From: Brucella pituitosa
GTDB taxonomy: Bacteria > Pseudomonadota > Alphaproteobacteria > Rhizobiales > Rhizobiaceae
Assembly (NCBI RefSeq): GCF_003049685.1
Contig: NZ_PYSY02000002.1
Span: 1,525,501-1,589,500, forward strand
Direction of reading: 5' to 3'
Length of the DNA stretch: 64,000 bases
Shown here: positions 1-9,752 of the stretch, piece after piece
Numbering within the stretch: the first letter of the stretch is position 1
How the letters are laid out: each line of letters begins with the position of its first letter
Position numbers and translations under genes: made by a program
The notes under the pieces: generated by a model
What the model was told of the DNA's origin: nothing
Databases searched by the model: none
Seen by the model: the letters and a program-made list of their open reading frames with translations, nothing else

Positions 1-687
1 AGACATGGCTTTGCCAATGGTCCACGGCTGATTGGTGCCATGGATACGGTAAAGCGTCGAACCGAGATAAAGTGCGCGTGCGCCGAGCGGATTGTTGATG
101 CCGCCTTTCATCTGAGCAGGCAGAATGCGCCCCTTCTTTCGCTCGCGGGCGATCATTTCCTTTGGTGGTGTCCAGGTTGGCCATTCGGCTTTGCGGCTTA
201 TGCGCTGCGTGCCTTTCCAGCCAAACCCTTCCTTGCCAACGCCGATGCCGTAACGGCGCGCCTGGCCATTCCCTTCAACGAGATAGAGAAAGCGCTTGCT
301 GGTATCAATCACCAATGTGCCGGGCTTTTCGCCACCCGAATAAGAAACTGTCTGAGGCAGGAAAACTGGATCAAGCTGCTGCTTCTTACGCACAACCTTG
401 GCCGGGTTAGCTGCCGGGCGCTGCTGACTTACATTCTGATAGCGCGGCTTTTGTGGCTGCTTCTGACGGACGATTGTGCGCTTTTGCGGCTGTGCTGCAT
501 CGAGCTGCGGCAGGACACGGACTGCGGGTCCACCGAGCTGCGCGATCCAGCGCTGCGATGTTTCATTGTCAACGCGAACCGGTGGTTGGGTCGCGTAACG
601 ATCATTGGCAAAAGCCATGCTGGTGGTCACAATGGAGACGGCGATTGCCGCAAGTGATCCGATCAAAAGCAGATGACGTGGTTTCAT
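1..687 (-). CDS. L,D-transpeptidase (YkuD family), C-terminus cut by the window edge
   Basis: The reverse strand reads from ATG at 687 through position 1 without a stop, giving 229 residues of an incomplete protein. It begins with a signal peptide or membrane anchor (MKPRHLLLIGSLAAIAV...SMAFA), then a basic, Gln/Lys-rich linker of about 80 residues, then a YkuD domain. The domain shows the usual strand pattern LVIDTSKRFLYLVE and the catalytic-domain HGTN motif near the cut. The following SxGCxR segment with the catalytic Cys lies outside the window. Family members cross-link peptidoglycan (3-3 bonds) or attach outer-membrane proteins to it in the periplasm. Divergent from tag; a perfect palindrome sits about 58 bp upstream of its start codon. 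Confidence 0.88.
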   Translation of the reverse strand, partial: MKPRHLLLIGSLAAIAVSIVTTSMAFANDRYATQPPVRVDNETSQRWIAQLGGPAVRVLPQLDAAQPQKRTIVRQKQPQKPRYQNVSQQRPAANPAKVVRKKQQLDPVFLPQTVSYSGGEKPGTLVIDTSKRFLYLVEGNGQARRYGIGVGKEGFGWKGTQRISRKAEWPTWTPPKEMIARERKKGRILPAQMKGGINNPLGARALYLGSTLYRIHGTNQPWTIGKAMS

Positions 688-744
688 AAGCCAAATCCGA
701 CTATTTTGCGTCCTGCATTTACGCTGACGCGGTTACCCGTCGCA

Positions 745-767
745 CTCCTGACATCACCTGTCAGGAG
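745..767. promoter_or_regulatory. perfect 9-bp-arm palindrome between ldt and tag
   Basis: CTCCTGACA at 745-753 and TGTCAGGAG at 759-767 are perfect inverted copies around a 5-base centre. The site lies in the divergent gap, 58 bp before the L,D-transpeptidase start and about 157 bp before tag. There is no T-run on either side, so an operator for a dimeric regulator is more likely than a terminator. The regulator is unknown. Confidence 0.5.
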
Positions 768-924
768 AACGGCCCCGAAATTCATGGGTCCATTGTGCCG
801 GGCAATGGAATCATAAAGGTAAATTTTGCCGCGTGTCGGGCTTTGACTTGCTTCAAATTATAGTTGTGGTTAGCGGCAAGTTGCGCGACATGATTAAAAA
901 TGAATGAAACTTCGGAGGACAGAA

Positions 925-1572
925 ATGAGCGACACGGTGCAGGAAAAGACCGGTTTGATCGTCAATGCGGACGGCAAAATGCGCTGTTTCTGGCCCGGTG
1001 AATTGCCTGATTACATCGCCTATCACGATAATGAGTGGGGCGTTCCGGTAACGAGTGATCAGCGTCTGTTCGAGAAAATCTGCCTTGAAGGTTTCCAGTC
1101 CGGCCTGTCGTGGCTGACGATCCTGCGCAAACGTGAGAATTTTCGTGCAGCTTTTGACGGGTTCGATTTCCACCGCGTAGCTCTATACGATGATACGGAT
1201 ATCGAGCGGCTACTGGCTGACAAGGGCATCGTGCGTCATCGCGGAAAGATCGTGTCCACAATCAACAACGCCAAGCGCGCAATCGAGCTGGTCAAAGAAA
1301 AAGGTTCGCTCGCTGCTTATTTCTGGTCCTTTGAGCCGGGTGCAGAGGATCGCCCGCAAGTGGTGGATTATCCGACCTTGTCTGCCAATCCCACAACGGC
1401 TACCTCAACCCGGATTTCAAAAGATCTCAAAAAGCGCGGCTGGTCTTTCGTGGGGCCAACCACCGTTTACGCCTTCATGCAGGCCATGGGGCTGGTCAAT
1501 GATCACATTGAGGGCTGCCATTGCCGCCCGAATATCGAGAAGCTGCGGCAAGCATTGTCCCGACCGAAGTAG
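925..1572 (+). CDS. tag: DNA-3-methyladenine glycosylase I
   Basis: A 215-residue protein that excises 3-methyladenine from alkylated DNA in base excision repair. It has the Tag family pattern: MRCFW and YHDNEWGVP at the N-terminus, a central SWLTILRKRENFRAAF helix, and NDHIEGCHCR near the end. Cys21, His34, His194 and Cys198 match the family's structural zinc ligands in order and spacing. Start chosen at 925 because GGAGGA at 914-919 sits just before it; an in-frame ATG at 904 has no such site. LysE follows 62 bp later on the same strand. Confidence 0.95.
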   Translation: MSDTVQEKTGLIVNADGKMRCFWPGELPDYIAYHDNEWGVPVTSDQRLFEKICLEGFQSGLSWLTILRKRENFRAAFDGFDFHRVALYDDTDIERLLADKGIVRHRGKIVSTINNAKRAIELVKEKGSLAAYFWSFEPGAEDRPQVVDYPTLSANPTTATSTRISKDLKKRGWSFVGPTTVYAFMQAMGLVNDHIEGCHCRPNIEKLRQALSRPK

Positions 1573-1634
1573 TTGCGATTGCGCCGGATTTTGTTTTCTG
1601 GGACACCCGCGAGGCTTTATTTCAGGAGTGGACT

Positions 1635-2252
1635 ATGGATCTGACATCGCTCGTGACTTTTGCCGGCATTCTGGTTGTGGCCGCAGGGACGCCAGGGCCG
1701 AATATCGGTGCGCTGGTCGCCCGTGTCCTTAGCCGTGGTCATAAAGGTGTGTTTCCTTTCATGTTCGGGCTTTGGCTGGGTGACGCGATCTGGCTGTCGC
1801 TTGCGGTTTGGGGCCTGTCTGCACTCGCCAACAGCTTCCATGCCGTTTTCCTTGTGTTGAAATATCTTGGCGTCGCTTATCTGATCTATCTTTCGTGGAA
1901 AATGTGGTTTGCTCCCGTTGCTGAGAGCGTGGATGAGGATGCTATCCCGCGCCATGGAGAGGCAAAGAAGCTTTTCTTCAGCGCATTGGCGGTTACGCTC
2001 GGTAATCCCAAGATCATGGTATTCTACGTCGCGATCCTACCAACCATCATCGACATCACCCATGTTTCAGTTGTTGGCTGGATGGAATTGCTGCTTGTTA
2101 TGTTTGTCGTGCTCGCGCTTGTCGACAGCGCCTGGGTGGTGCTTGCAACACAGGCACGGCGCCTGCTTCGCAGTCCACGCGCAATGCGTATTGCCAATCG
2201 CACCAGTGCCGGAATGATGGCTGGTGCGGCGGTTGCCATCGCTACACGCTGA
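1635..2252 (+). CDS. LysE/RhtB family amino-acid exporter
   Basis: A 205-residue inner-membrane protein with about six hydrophobic segments and the family's N-terminal GTPGPNIGALVARVLSRG motif, followed by the conserved FMFGLWLGDAIW helix and LGNPKIMVFY loop. Family members export amino acids such as lysine, homoserine or threonine; the substrate here cannot be read from the sequence. Start set at the ATG at 1635 with AGGAG at 1624-1628; a longer reading from 1521 overlaps tag and has no supporting site. It could be co-transcribed with tag. Confidence 0.85.
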   Translation: MDLTSLVTFAGILVVAAGTPGPNIGALVARVLSRGHKGVFPFMFGLWLGDAIWLSLAVWGLSALANSFHAVFLVLKYLGVAYLIYLSWKMWFAPVAESVDEDAIPRHGEAKKLFFSALAVTLGNPKIMVFYVAILPTIIDITHVSVVGWMELLLVMFVVLALVDSAWVVLATQARRLLRSPRAMRIANRTSAGMMAGAAVAIATR

Positions 2253-2294
2253 TTGTGTAGACTACCCTTGCCGCACTCGTCTTGATGCGTTAGG

Positions 2295-2321
2295 AAACCG
2301 GCAACGGATTTGCCGGGTTTG
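2295..2321 (+). terminator. probable terminator after the LysE gene
   Basis: CCGGCAA at 2298-2304 and TTGCCGG at 2310-2316 form a perfect 7-bp stem with a 5-base loop, flanked by AAA and followed by GTTTG. It ends about 40 bp before the hisS start codon and probably separates lysE from the his genes, though the T-run is weak. Confidence 0.55.
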
Positions 2322-2362
2322 TCCGGCGCAACATGAACAAAATCAACGATCAGGCGGAAAAA

Positions 2363-3871
2363 ATGGCCGATAAAGCGGACAAGATGAAAGCGCGGTTGCC
2401 ACGCGGGTTTGTCGATCGGGTGCCGGATGATCTGCGCGCCACAGAAAAGATGACAGCGACCATCCGTGAGGTCTACGACCTTTATGGATTTGAGCCGGTG
2501 GAAACGCCGCTCATCGAATATACCGACGCGCTTGGAAAGTTCCTGCCTGATCAGGACCGCCCGAATGAAGGTGTGTTCTCGTTTCAGGACGATGACGAGC
2601 AGTGGTTGTCGCTGCGCTATGATCTGACCGCACCACTCGCACGCTTTGTGGCTGAGAATTACGAAAGCCTGCCAAAGCCTTATCGCAGCTATCGCAATGG
2701 TTGGGTTTTCCGTAACGAGAAGCCAGGTCCGGGCCGTTTCCGCCAGTTCATGCAGTTCGATGCCGACACGGTCGGCGCGCCGAATGTTTCGGCTGATGCC
2801 GAAATGTGCATGATGATGGCTGATACAGTTGAGCGTCTTGGCATTCAGCGCGGCGATTACGTGATCCGCGTCAACAATCGGAAAGTTCTCGACGGCGTTC
2901 TCGAAGCGATTGGCCTTGCAGGCGATGAGAATGCAGGCAAACGCCTCAATGTTCTGCGCGCCATCGATAAGCTCGACAAGTTTGGTGCCGAAGGCGTGCG
3001 TCTTCTGCTCGGCAAGGGTCGCCTCGATGAAAGTGGCGATTTCACCAAGGGCGCATTGCTTGACGATGCAGCCGTGGAAAAAGTTCTGGCTTTCACCTCT
3101 GCGGGCGGTGCCAATGGTGCCGAAACCATTGCCAATTTGCAGGCCGTTGTAGCTGGTAACGCGAAGGGCGAAGAAGGCGTTAAAGAGCTTGCCGATATGG
3201 AAGCACTTTTTGATGCTGGTGGTTACGAAGGTCGCGTGAAGATCGATCCGTCCGTGGTTCGCGGTCTTGAATACTACACCGGCCCTGTTTTTGAAGCAGA
3301 GCTTCTGTTTGATGTGACCAACGAAGACGGCCAGAAGGTTGTGTTCGGTTCGGTTGGTGGCGGTGGTCGTTATGACGGTCTGGTTTCGCGTTTCCGTGGC
3401 GAACCTGTGCCAGCAACTGGTTTCTCGATTGGCGTTTCGCGCCTGATGACCGCTTTGAAGAACCTCGGCAAACTTGATGTTTCCGACGTGGTTGGCCCGG
3501 TTGTCGTTCTGGTCATGGACAAGGACGCTGCAAGCCTTGGCCGCTATCAGAAGATGGTTTCCGATTTGCGTCAGTCTGGCATTCGCGCTGAAATGTATGT
3601 CGGTGGTTCCGGCATGAAAGCGCAGATGAAATATGCGGATCGTCGCGATGCGCCATGCGTGATCATTCAGGGTTCGCAGGAGCGTGACGCGGGCGAAGTT
3701 CAGATCAAGGATCTGATCGAAGGCAAGCGTATCTCTGCCGAGATCGAGGACAATGTGACCTGGCGCGAAAGCCGCCCGGCACAGGTTACGGTCAAGGAAG
3801 AAGGTATCGTTGAAGCAGTTCGCGAAATCTTAGAAGCGCAGGCTCGCGATCGCGCACAGCAGGCAAAGTGA
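2363..3871 (+). CDS. hisS: histidyl-tRNA synthetase
   Basis: A 502-residue class II aminoacyl-tRNA synthetase charging tRNA-His. Motif 2 is visible as [20 protein letters not shown], the histidine-binding loop as [14 protein letters not shown], and motif 3 as [12 protein letters not shown]; a C-terminal anticodon-binding domain follows. The start is placed at the ATG at 2363 ([16 protein letters not shown]), which has AGGCGGA just upstream and gives the length I know for Brucella HisS. An in-frame ATG at 2333 would add ten residues. It is followed after 7 bp by its paralogue hisZ and then hisG, so tRNA charging and histidine synthesis are encoded in one operon. Confidence 0.96.
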   Translation: MADKADKMKARLPRGFVDRVPDDLRATEKMTATIREVYDLYGFEPVETPLIEYTDALGKFLPDQDRPNEGVFSFQDDDEQWLSLRYDLTAPLARFVAENYESLPKPYRSYRNGWVFRNEKPGPGRFRQFMQFDADTVGAPNVSADAEMCMMMADTVERLGIQRGDYVIRVNNRKVLDGVLEAIGLAGDENAGKRLNVLRAIDKLDKFGAEGVRLLLGKGRLDESGDFTKGALLDDAAVEKVLAFTSAGGANGAETIANLQAVVAGNAKGEEGVKELADMEALFDAGGYEGRVKIDPSVVRGLEYYTGPVFEAELLFDVTNEDGQKVVFGSVGGGGRYDGLVSRFRGEPVPATGFSIGVSRLMTALKNLGKLDVSDVVGPVVVLVMDKDAASLGRYQKMVSDLRQSGIRAEMYVGGSGMKAQMKYADRRDAPCVIIQGSQERDAGEVQIKDLIEGKRISAEIEDNVTWRESRPAQVTVKEEGIVEAVREILEAQARDRAQQAK

Positions 3872-3878
3872 CGGGACG

Positions 3879-5009
3879 ATGACTGGATCACGCACATCAC
3901 CGATCTTCGCGACGCTTCGTGGTCAGCTTGATGCCAGCGAAGCGGAACTTGTTGATATTCCGCTGATCCAGCCAGCTGATCCGTTTCTGGATATGGCGGG
4001 CGAGGATTTGCGCCGCCGTATTTTCCTGACCGAAAACGAGAATGGCGACAGCCTTTGCCTGCGCCCGGAGTTCACCATTCCGGTCTGCCGCAATCACATC
4101 GCGCTCAATGCCGCAACGCCCAAGCGTTATGCCTATCTTGGCGAGGTTTTCCGTCAGCGCCGTGATGGCGCTGCGGAGTTCTTACAGGCAGGAATCGAAG
4201 ATCTCGGTGCTGCCGATGAAGCGGCATCGGATGCGCGTTCGATTGGTGATGCGCTTGCCTGTGTGAAGTCTGCGGTCGCGGACGTACAGCTTGAAATCGT
4301 TCTCGGAGATCAGGCCGTTTTTGCAGGAATGCTTAAGGCGCTTGGTTTGCCACAGGGCTGGCGCAAGAAACTGCTGCGCGCTTTCGGTGATGAACACACG
4401 ATGGAAGCAGCCTTTGCAGAGCTGACGGGTGAACAGCGCAACGATCCACTGCCTGAACAGCTCGCCGGACTTGTCGCCGAAGGTGATGAGGCCGGGCTCG
4501 CACGCATGCTTGAAACCGAAATGCTGGAAGCCGGTATTTCACCGGGAGCGGGCCGTACGCCTGCCGAGATTGCTCGCCGCCTGATCGAGAAGGAAGATTT
4601 GGCCGCAACGCGGTTTCCATCCTCGGCCCTTGAAGTGTTGAAGCGTTTCCTTGCAACGCGTGTTTCGTTGGAAGCTGCAAGCATCACGCTGCGCGCTTTC
4701 GCTGCCGACAATGCGCTTGATTTGAGCGCCGTTCTGCAAAAATTCGAAGCACGTACCGATGCGATTATTGCAGCTGGCATTTCGGTGGAAGACATTGTCT
4801 ATGACGCGTCTTTCGGTCGTCCGCTCGATTATTACACAGGCCTTGTCTATGAAATCCGTCAGGCGGGCAGCGACAAGGATATGGTGCTGGCAGGTGGCGG
4901 TCGTTACGACCGTCTGCTGACCATGCTTGGCGCATCCGAAAACATTCCGGGCGTCGGCTTTTCCATCTGGCTCGACCGGCTTCAGGCGCTGAGCGGAGAA
5001 CAATCATGA
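3879..5009 (+). CDS. hisZ: ATP phosphoribosyltransferase regulatory subunit
   Basis: A 376-residue HisRS-like protein without tRNA-charging function. Known HisZ proteins bind the short form of HisG and are needed for its activity and histidine feedback. It keeps the class II catalytic fold ([54 protein letters not shown]) but lacks the anticodon-binding C-terminal domain of HisS. Its stop overlaps the hisG start by 4 bp (ATGA), which fits production of the two subunits in fixed ratio. Confidence 0.95.
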   Translation: MTGSRTSPIFATLRGQLDASEAELVDIPLIQPADPFLDMAGEDLRRRIFLTENENGDSLCLRPEFTIPVCRNHIALNAATPKRYAYLGEVFRQRRDGAAEFLQAGIEDLGAADEAASDARSIGDALACVKSAVADVQLEIVLGDQAVFAGMLKALGLPQGWRKKLLRAFGDEHTMEAAFAELTGEQRNDPLPEQLAGLVAEGDEAGLARMLETEMLEAGISPGAGRTPAEIARRLIEKEDLAATRFPSSALEVLKRFLATRVSLEAASITLRAFAADNALDLSAVLQKFEARTDAIIAAGISVEDIVYDASFGRPLDYYTGLVYEIRQAGSDKDMVLAGGGRYDRLLTMLGASENIPGVGFSIWLDRLQALSGEQS

Positions 5010-5701
5010 CTGTGACATTGGCACTCCCTTCCAAGGGACGGTTGAAGGAGCAGACGCTCGCGGTTCTGGAGACGGCTGGATACAAGGTTATTCTGCCTGA
5101 CGATTCACGCAATTATCGCGCGCGGGTCGAGGGCGAGAATGACATCGATATTCTGTTTCTCTCGGCATCTGAAATCGCACGCGAGCTGGGTTACGGCAGC
5201 GTCGATCTGGGCGTGACCGGCGAAGACCTCGTGCGTGAGACACTGGCTCATGCCGACGAGCGTGTGGCGATTGAAGCGGAGCTAGGCTTTGGCCATGCCG
5301 ATGTTGTCGTTGCAGTGCCGGAAGTCTGGCGCGATGTGACCACAATGGCTGATCTTGACGATGTTGCTGCCGATTTCCGCCAGCGTCATGGTCGCCGTTT
5401 GCGCATCGCCACCAAATACTGGCGCCTGACGCAGCAGTTCTTTTCACAGAAGCACGGCATCCAAGTCTATCGCATTGTCGAAAGCCTTGGAGCAACCGAA
5501 GGTGCGCCAGCAGCAGGCTCGGCTGATATGATCGTCGATATCACGTCAACCGGTTCGACCCTGACGGCTAATCATCTGAAGGTATTGGAAGACGGTATCA
5601 TCCTACGCTCGCAGGCTTGTCTTGTATCTGCCCGTCGCGGTGAGACAAGTGCGCGTGTTGCGGAAGTCGTTGCACGTATTCGTAAAGGTCTTGCAGGCTG
5701 A
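5006..5701 (+). CDS. hisG: ATP phosphoribosyltransferase, short form
   Basis: A 231-residue catalytic subunit of the first step of histidine synthesis, joining ATP and PRPP to give phosphoribosyl-ATP. The length shows the short HisG type, which lacks the C-terminal regulatory domain and needs HisZ, encoded directly upstream. [10 protein letters not shown] at the N-terminus and the PRPP-binding loop [15 protein letters not shown] are visible. A strong bidirectional terminator follows. Confidence 0.96.
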   Translation: MTVTLALPSKGRLKEQTLAVLETAGYKVILPDDSRNYRARVEGENDIDILFLSASEIARELGYGSVDLGVTGEDLVRETLAHADERVAIEAELGFGHADVVVAVPEVWRDVTTMADLDDVAADFRQRHGRRLRIATKYWRLTQQFFSQKHGIQVYRIVESLGATEGAPAAGSADMIVDITSTGSTLTANHLKVLEDGIILRSQACLVSARRGETSARVAEVVARIRKGLAG

Positions 5702-5719
5702 TAAGTGCCAGATTGAACT

Positions 5720-5755
5720 AAAAAAGCCGGTCTGAAATTCAGACCGGCTTTTTTG
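5720..5755. terminator. strong bidirectional terminator after hisG
   Basis: AAAAAGCCGGTCTGAA and TTCAGACCGGCTTTTTT face each other around a one-base centre, giving a long GC-rich stem with an A-run on one side and a T-run on the other. It can end transcripts from hisG and, on the other strand, from gluP. Confidence 0.9.
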
Positions 5756-5760
5756 TCTTT

Positions 5761-5863
5761 AGAGCATTTCCTGTTTTTCTTGAATCATTGGAAATGCTCT
5801 ATCTCTTTGTTTTTTCGCATTATCCGACGCAAAACCGCTTCGCATTTTTGCTGGAAATGCTCT
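5761..5863. repeat. intergenic palindromic repeat, copy A
   Basis: This begins with AGAGCATTTCC (5761-5771) and its inverted copy GGAAATGCTCT (5790-5800), continues with a T-rich arm and a GACGCAAAACCGCTTCGCA core, and ends with a second GGAAATGCTCT (5853-5863). Related copies occur near 16655, 24842, 36811 and 41931. The end of this copy supplies two bases of the gluP stop codon (5862-5864). Confidence 0.85.
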
Positions 5864-7109
5864 AGTTCGCTGGTTTGCTGCCAATGAGGCCATAATAAGC
5901 GATATAAATGTAGCAGACGATTGGCATCAGGAATGCCAGATGAATGCCCACAGTATCGGCTAATGCGCCCTGAATGAGCGGGATAATTGCGCCGCCAACA
6001 ATGGCCAGACACAGAATGCCGGAACCCTGGCTGGTGTGTTTGCCAAGACCATGCAGCGCGAGGCTGAAGATCGTCGGGAACATGATTGAGTTGAACAGGC
6101 CGATAGCAAGTACCGACCACATGGCAACATGGCCTGTGGTAGCGACCGTAATGAGCAGCAGGACGATTGCCATAGCGGCATTAAACGCCAGCGCCTTGCC
6201 ATCATCGATATAACGCATTGCAACGGCGCCGACGAAACGGCCAAGCATGGCACCGCCCCAGAAATAGGAAACGTAGTGCGCAGCTTCGGATTCGGCCAGG
6301 CCCGCAACATTCGGATCGTTGAGGAAGTTGACTAGGAAACTGCCAACGCTGACCTCAGCACCGACATATACGAACAGGCCAACAGAACCTAAGACCAGAT
6401 GGCGATACTGCCAGGCTGAACCATCTTCCTTGGTAATGACTGCGGTTTCTTCTTCCTGAACGTCAGGCAGTTTCAGGATTGCGAAAACGATTGCGAGAAC
6501 TGCGAAGGCGAGGGCCAACAGCAGATAAGGGAACTGAACAGCGTCTGCCTGCGCAGAGCTTGCAGCATCGCTGGTTGCTGCGGACAGGATCAGGAGGGCA
6601 CCAAAGGATGGCGCGACGGTTGTGCCGAGCGAGTTGAAAGCCTGAGTAAGCGTCAAACGGCTCGCTGCGGTTTCAGGTGCACCCAAAACTGTGACATAAG
6701 GATTTGCCGCGACCTGCAGGATCGTGACGCCTGAGGCCAGAACAAAAAGCGCTCCGAGAAACAGTGCGTAGACGCGATAAGATGCAGCCGGAATGAACAG
6801 GGCGCAGCCGATAGCAGCTATCACCAGACCGGTTACAATGCCCCATTTATAGGAGATGCGTTTGACTAGTGCACCGGCTGGCAGCGAGACGATGAAGTAA
6901 GCGCCGAAGAAGCAGAACTGGATCAGCATCGACTGGAAGTAGTTGAGCTGAAACACGCCTTTGAGATGCGGGATCAGGATGTCGTTGAGACATGTGATGA
7001 AGCCCCACATGAAGAAGAGCATGGTGAGGCTGGCAAGCGCAAAGCTGTAATTTTTGCCCGAATGGGCGTCAGCACGAAGCTGACTGTTCGTTGCGGGTGA
7101 AACGGCCAT
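5862..7109 (-). CDS. gluP: glucose/galactose MFS transporter
   Basis: A 415-residue sugar:proton symporter of the FucP branch of the major facilitator superfamily, with about twelve hydrophobic segments. The [19 protein letters not shown] segment and the [17 protein letters not shown] motif are family hallmarks, and the whole protein closely resembles Brucella GluP as I know it. The start is set at the ATG at 7109 ([20 protein letters not shown]), which matches the Brucella protein; an upstream ATG at 7187 would add 26 unlikely residues. The stop codon lies inside an intergenic repeat. Confidence 0.93.
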   Translation of the reverse strand: MAVSPATNSQLRADAHSGKNYSFALASLTMLFFMWGFITCLNDILIPHLKGVFQLNYFQSMLIQFCFFGAYFIVSLPAGALVKRISYKWGIVTGLVIAAIGCALFIPAASYRVYALFLGALFVLASGVTILQVAANPYVTVLGAPETAASRLTLTQAFNSLGTTVAPSFGALLILSAATSDAASSAQADAVQFPYLLLALAFAVLAIVFAILKLPDVQEEETAVITKEDGSAWQYRHLVLGSVGLFVYVGAEVSVGSFLVNFLNDPNVAGLAESEAAHYVSYFWGGAMLGRFVGAVAMRYIDDGKALAFNAAMAIVLLLITVATTGHVAMWSVLAIGLFNSIMFPTIFSLALHGLGKHTSQGSGILCLAIVGGAIIPLIQGALADTVGIHLAFLMPIVCYIYIAYYGLIGSKPAN

Positions 7110-7260
7110 TTTTTCTCTACAAGCTAAGTTATGAGACACGTCTGGGAGGACGAAATGTCTTTCCAAAATGAAAATAGGCGGTTGCATTATCTTACAAGAA
7201 CGAAGGATGCAATCATTGCGCGTTCTAAGTAACAGTTCTGTGTCTTGATAAAGCGGATAC

Positions 7261-7295
7261 TAAAAAAGCCGCGCTGTTGCGGCGCGGCTTTTTCA
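7261..7295 (-). terminator. terminator of the DoxX gene
   Basis: AAAAAAGCCGCGC and GCGCGGCTTTTT form a GC-rich stem with A and T runs on both sides, just after the end of the DoxX gene on the reverse strand. Confidence 0.85.
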
Positions 7296-7315
7296 AAATA
7301 TGTATTGCAGCTTGA

Positions 7316-7717
7316 TCAGCCGCGCTTGGCATCGATCGAAATCGAACCCGCACCCTGAAGTGCAAGAAGGATCAGACCACCAGCAATGGCGAGGTTCTTC
7401 TGCGCCATCATTGCGTTCATGCCTTCAGCGAAGTTCATGTGCGCTACGAGCGTTGCGCCGATGGTGAACAGAGCCACGATTGCAGCAGCAATACGGGTCT
7501 GGAAGCCAACCAGAATGGCGAGACCACCGAGGAATTCAACCAAACCAACCAGAACGGCAGTTACAGTTGGAACCGGAAGGCCGAGGCCTGCAAAGTAACC
7601 AGCGGTGCCGGAAATTGCGGTCAGCTTGCTGAAGCCAGCGAGAATGAACAGGATCGAAAGAAAGACGCGTGCGACGAGCGTGGCCAGGCCGTTGCTCTGA
7701 GGAGTGATAGAGGACAT
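7316..7717 (-). CDS. DoxX family membrane protein
   Basis: A 133-residue protein with four hydrophobic segments. The first is LVARVFLSILFILAGFSKL, with the family's LFxxAGxxKL pattern; later segments include VGLVEFLGGLAILVGFQTRIAAAIVA. DoxX-like proteins are small inner-membrane proteins linked to redox or thiol stress; the function here is not known. Start at the ATG at 7717 (MSSITPQSNG), with GGAGA upstream. It lies alone between gluP and fumC, all on the reverse strand, with its own terminator. Confidence 0.85.
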   Translation of the reverse strand: MSSITPQSNGLATLVARVFLSILFILAGFSKLTAISGTAGYFAGLGLPVPTVTAVLVGLVEFLGGLAILVGFQTRIAAAIVALFTIGATLVAHMNFAEGMNAMMAQKNLAIAGGLILLALQGAGSISIDAKRG

Positions 7718-7816
7718 CAGGGGTATCTCCAATTAAACTGAGCAATCAAATACCTACTCCACACTGTCAAGGAAAGATAGATATTCCTCGACAGTTTGTT
7801 CACCGCTTGTGCACAA

Positions 7817-9208
7817 TCATTCCGGTGCGATCATTTTTTCAGCGCGCACCAAACGGTCATAGTCTTCTTCGGAGACGTGCCCGCTCTTCAACGCTTCTTC
7901 CCGCAAGGTTGTTCCGTTCTTGTGTGCAGTCTTGGCGATCTTGGCCGCATTGTCATAACCGATAGCTGGAGCCAGAGCGGTCACAAGCATCAGCGAACGT
8001 TCAAGAAGATCCTTGATGCGATCTTCATTCGCTTCAATACCTTCAACGCAATGATCTGCGAAGGAAACCATGGCGTCGCTCAGAATACGGATCGATTGCA
8101 GCACATTATAAGCAATGACTGGCTTGAAAACATTAAGCTCGAAGTGGCCCTGACTTGCAGCAACCGTAACGGTCGTCTGATTGCCGAAGACTTGTGTTGC
8201 GACCATCGTCAAAGCTTCGGCCTGTGTCGGGTTGACCTTGCCGGGCATGATCGAGGAGCCCGGCTCGTTTTCCGGCAGCGATAGTTCGCCAAGGCCGGAG
8301 CGTGGGCCGGAACCCAGGAAGCGGATATCGTTGGCTATCTTGAAGAGGTCAGCGGCCAGCGCATTGAGGCTGCCGTGGAAGTTTGCAAGAGCACCGTGGC
8401 TTGCAAGTGCCTCAAATTTGTTCGGTGCCGTCTTGAAGCTCAATCCGGTAATTTCGCTCACTGCATCGGCAAAGCCGGTGTCGAAGCCTTTAGGCGCATT
8501 CAGGCCCGTACCAACGGCGGTGCCGCCCTGTGCGAGCAGAAAGACGTCAGCGAGGGACTGTTCGATGCGATGGCGCGCATATTCGAGTGCTGCGCGATAG
8601 CCGGAGAATTCCTGTCCAAGTGTGACCGGCGTTGCATCCTGCGTGTGCGTGCGTCCGATCTTGATGATGTCCTTGAACGCCTCTTCCTTGGTCTTGAGTG
8701 CTTTGGTGAGATACTCAAGTGCCGGGTAAAGCCGGTTTACGGCTTCAACGGCAGTCGCGATGTGAATCGCGGTTGGAAAGCTGTCGTTTGACGACTGGCT
8801 CATGTTGACGTGATCGTTTGGATGAACCGGCTTTTTGGAGCCAAGTTCACCGCCGAGAAGCTCAATCGCGCGGTTCGAAATGACCTCGTTGGCATTCATG
8901 TTCGACTGCGTACCGGAACCGGTCTGCCAGACGACAAGCGGAAAATGATCGTCGAGTTTGCCTTCAATCACTTCCGATGCCGCAACGGCGATGACCTGCC
9001 CCAGAACCGGGTCAAGCTTGCCCAACGCAATATTGGTTTCGGCTGCCGCACGCTTGACGACGCCCAACGCATGAACCAAGGGCAGGGGCATACGCTCGCC
9101 GCCAATCTTGAAGTTTTGCAAAGAACGTTGAGTTTGCGCGCCCCAATAACGGTCGGCGGCAACATCGATCGGTCCGAAAGTATCTGTTTCGGTACGCGTG
9201 GCAGTCAT
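7817..9208 (-). CDS. fumC: class II fumarate hydratase
   Basis: A 463-residue cytoplasmic enzyme interconverting fumarate and malate in the TCA cycle. It has the superfamily signature [13 protein letters not shown] containing the catalytic serine loop, the substrate-binding [14 protein letters not shown] segment, and [17 protein letters not shown] with the active-site region. Its length matches iron-independent FumC. A GGAGAC site lies just upstream of the ATG. There is no operon partner. Confidence 0.97.
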   Translation of the reverse strand: MTATRTETDTFGPIDVAADRYWGAQTQRSLQNFKIGGERMPLPLVHALGVVKRAAAETNIALGKLDPVLGQVIAVAASEVIEGKLDDHFPLVVWQTGSGTQSNMNANEVISNRAIELLGGELGSKKPVHPNDHVNMSQSSNDSFPTAIHIATAVEAVNRLYPALEYLTKALKTKEEAFKDIIKIGRTHTQDATPVTLGQEFSGYRAALEYARHRIEQSLADVFLLAQGGTAVGTGLNAPKGFDTGFADAVSEITGLSFKTAPNKFEALASHGALANFHGSLNALAADLFKIANDIRFLGSGPRSGLGELSLPENEPGSSIMPGKVNPTQAEALTMVATQVFGNQTTVTVAASQGHFELNVFKPVIAYNVLQSIRILSDAMVSFADHCVEGIEANEDRIKDLLERSLMLVTALAPAIGYDNAAKIAKTAHKNGTTLREEALKSGHVSEEDYDRLVRAEKMIAPE

Positions 9209-9384
9209 TTTCAGTCTCCGGCTTGTTTCAAGCGGGTGAAATGCCCGCCTGTAGAATCGAGAATAACAGCATTGGTGGATTATTGGCTATGGAATGCTTG
9301 CATTGCAAAGCCTTAGCTCTCAACCATTTGATAAAATATGAATATAAAAGTCAAATTTTATCGACCGCAGCGCATGTCCGGGAT

Positions 9385-9657
9385 TTAGTTATCCTCGTTG
9401 TCGTCATCGCCGTCGTCGGTTTCGGAAATCCATGCGGTCGGTTCAACCTTCTGCTGGGTTTTGCTATCGGTGAAAATCCACCAGCCCGTGTCTGTTTCGT
9501 CCCAGTCACCACCGCCAGCTTTGAGCTTGTCGAGCGAACGATACTGGCCAACCGACTCATTGCGCTGATCGTCATCATCGATCCAGACCACAGTGACTTT
9601 CCGCCCGTCTTTTGGCGCGGTCGCTATCGGTAATTCTTTACGCATATGATTATCCAT
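9385..9657 (-). CDS. small hypothetical protein with acidic tail
   Basis: A 90-residue protein (MDNHMRKELPIATAPKDGRKVTVVW...) ending in ETDDGDDDNEDN. The core has the look of a small beta domain: ATAPKDGRKVTVVWIDDD, then GQYRSLDKLKAGGGDWDETDTGWW. Phrases such as ATAPKDGR recur in phage- and rhizobial-type small hypothetical proteins, but I do not recognise a named family. A second in-frame ATG at 9645 is equally possible, and an extension to 9792 would overlap the next gene. Coding is supported by a sensible composition and clean start/stop; function unknown. Confidence 0.6.
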   Translation of the reverse strand: MDNHMRKELPIATAPKDGRKVTVVWIDDDDQRNESVGQYRSLDKLKAGGGDWDETDTGWWIFTDSKTQQKVEPTAWISETDDGDDDNEDN

Positions 9658-9752
9658 CCCAGTTGTCGTTCTGATAATCATAGGGCGAAAAAGCGTTGCG
9701 ACAAGCCGGGTTATGCGACCCGTGAGCCATTGTCCGGCTTGTCGCAAGTAAA

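Noticed and set aside
40..657. 205-codon forward frame at the left edge
   Set aside because: It is antisense to the L,D-transpeptidase, which has a signal peptide and HGTN motif in the reverse frame that is open to the window edge.
2253..2362. histidine attenuator before hisS-hisZ-hisG
   Set aside because: No His-codon run is present; the hairpin at 2295-2321 fits a plain terminator for the upstream gene.
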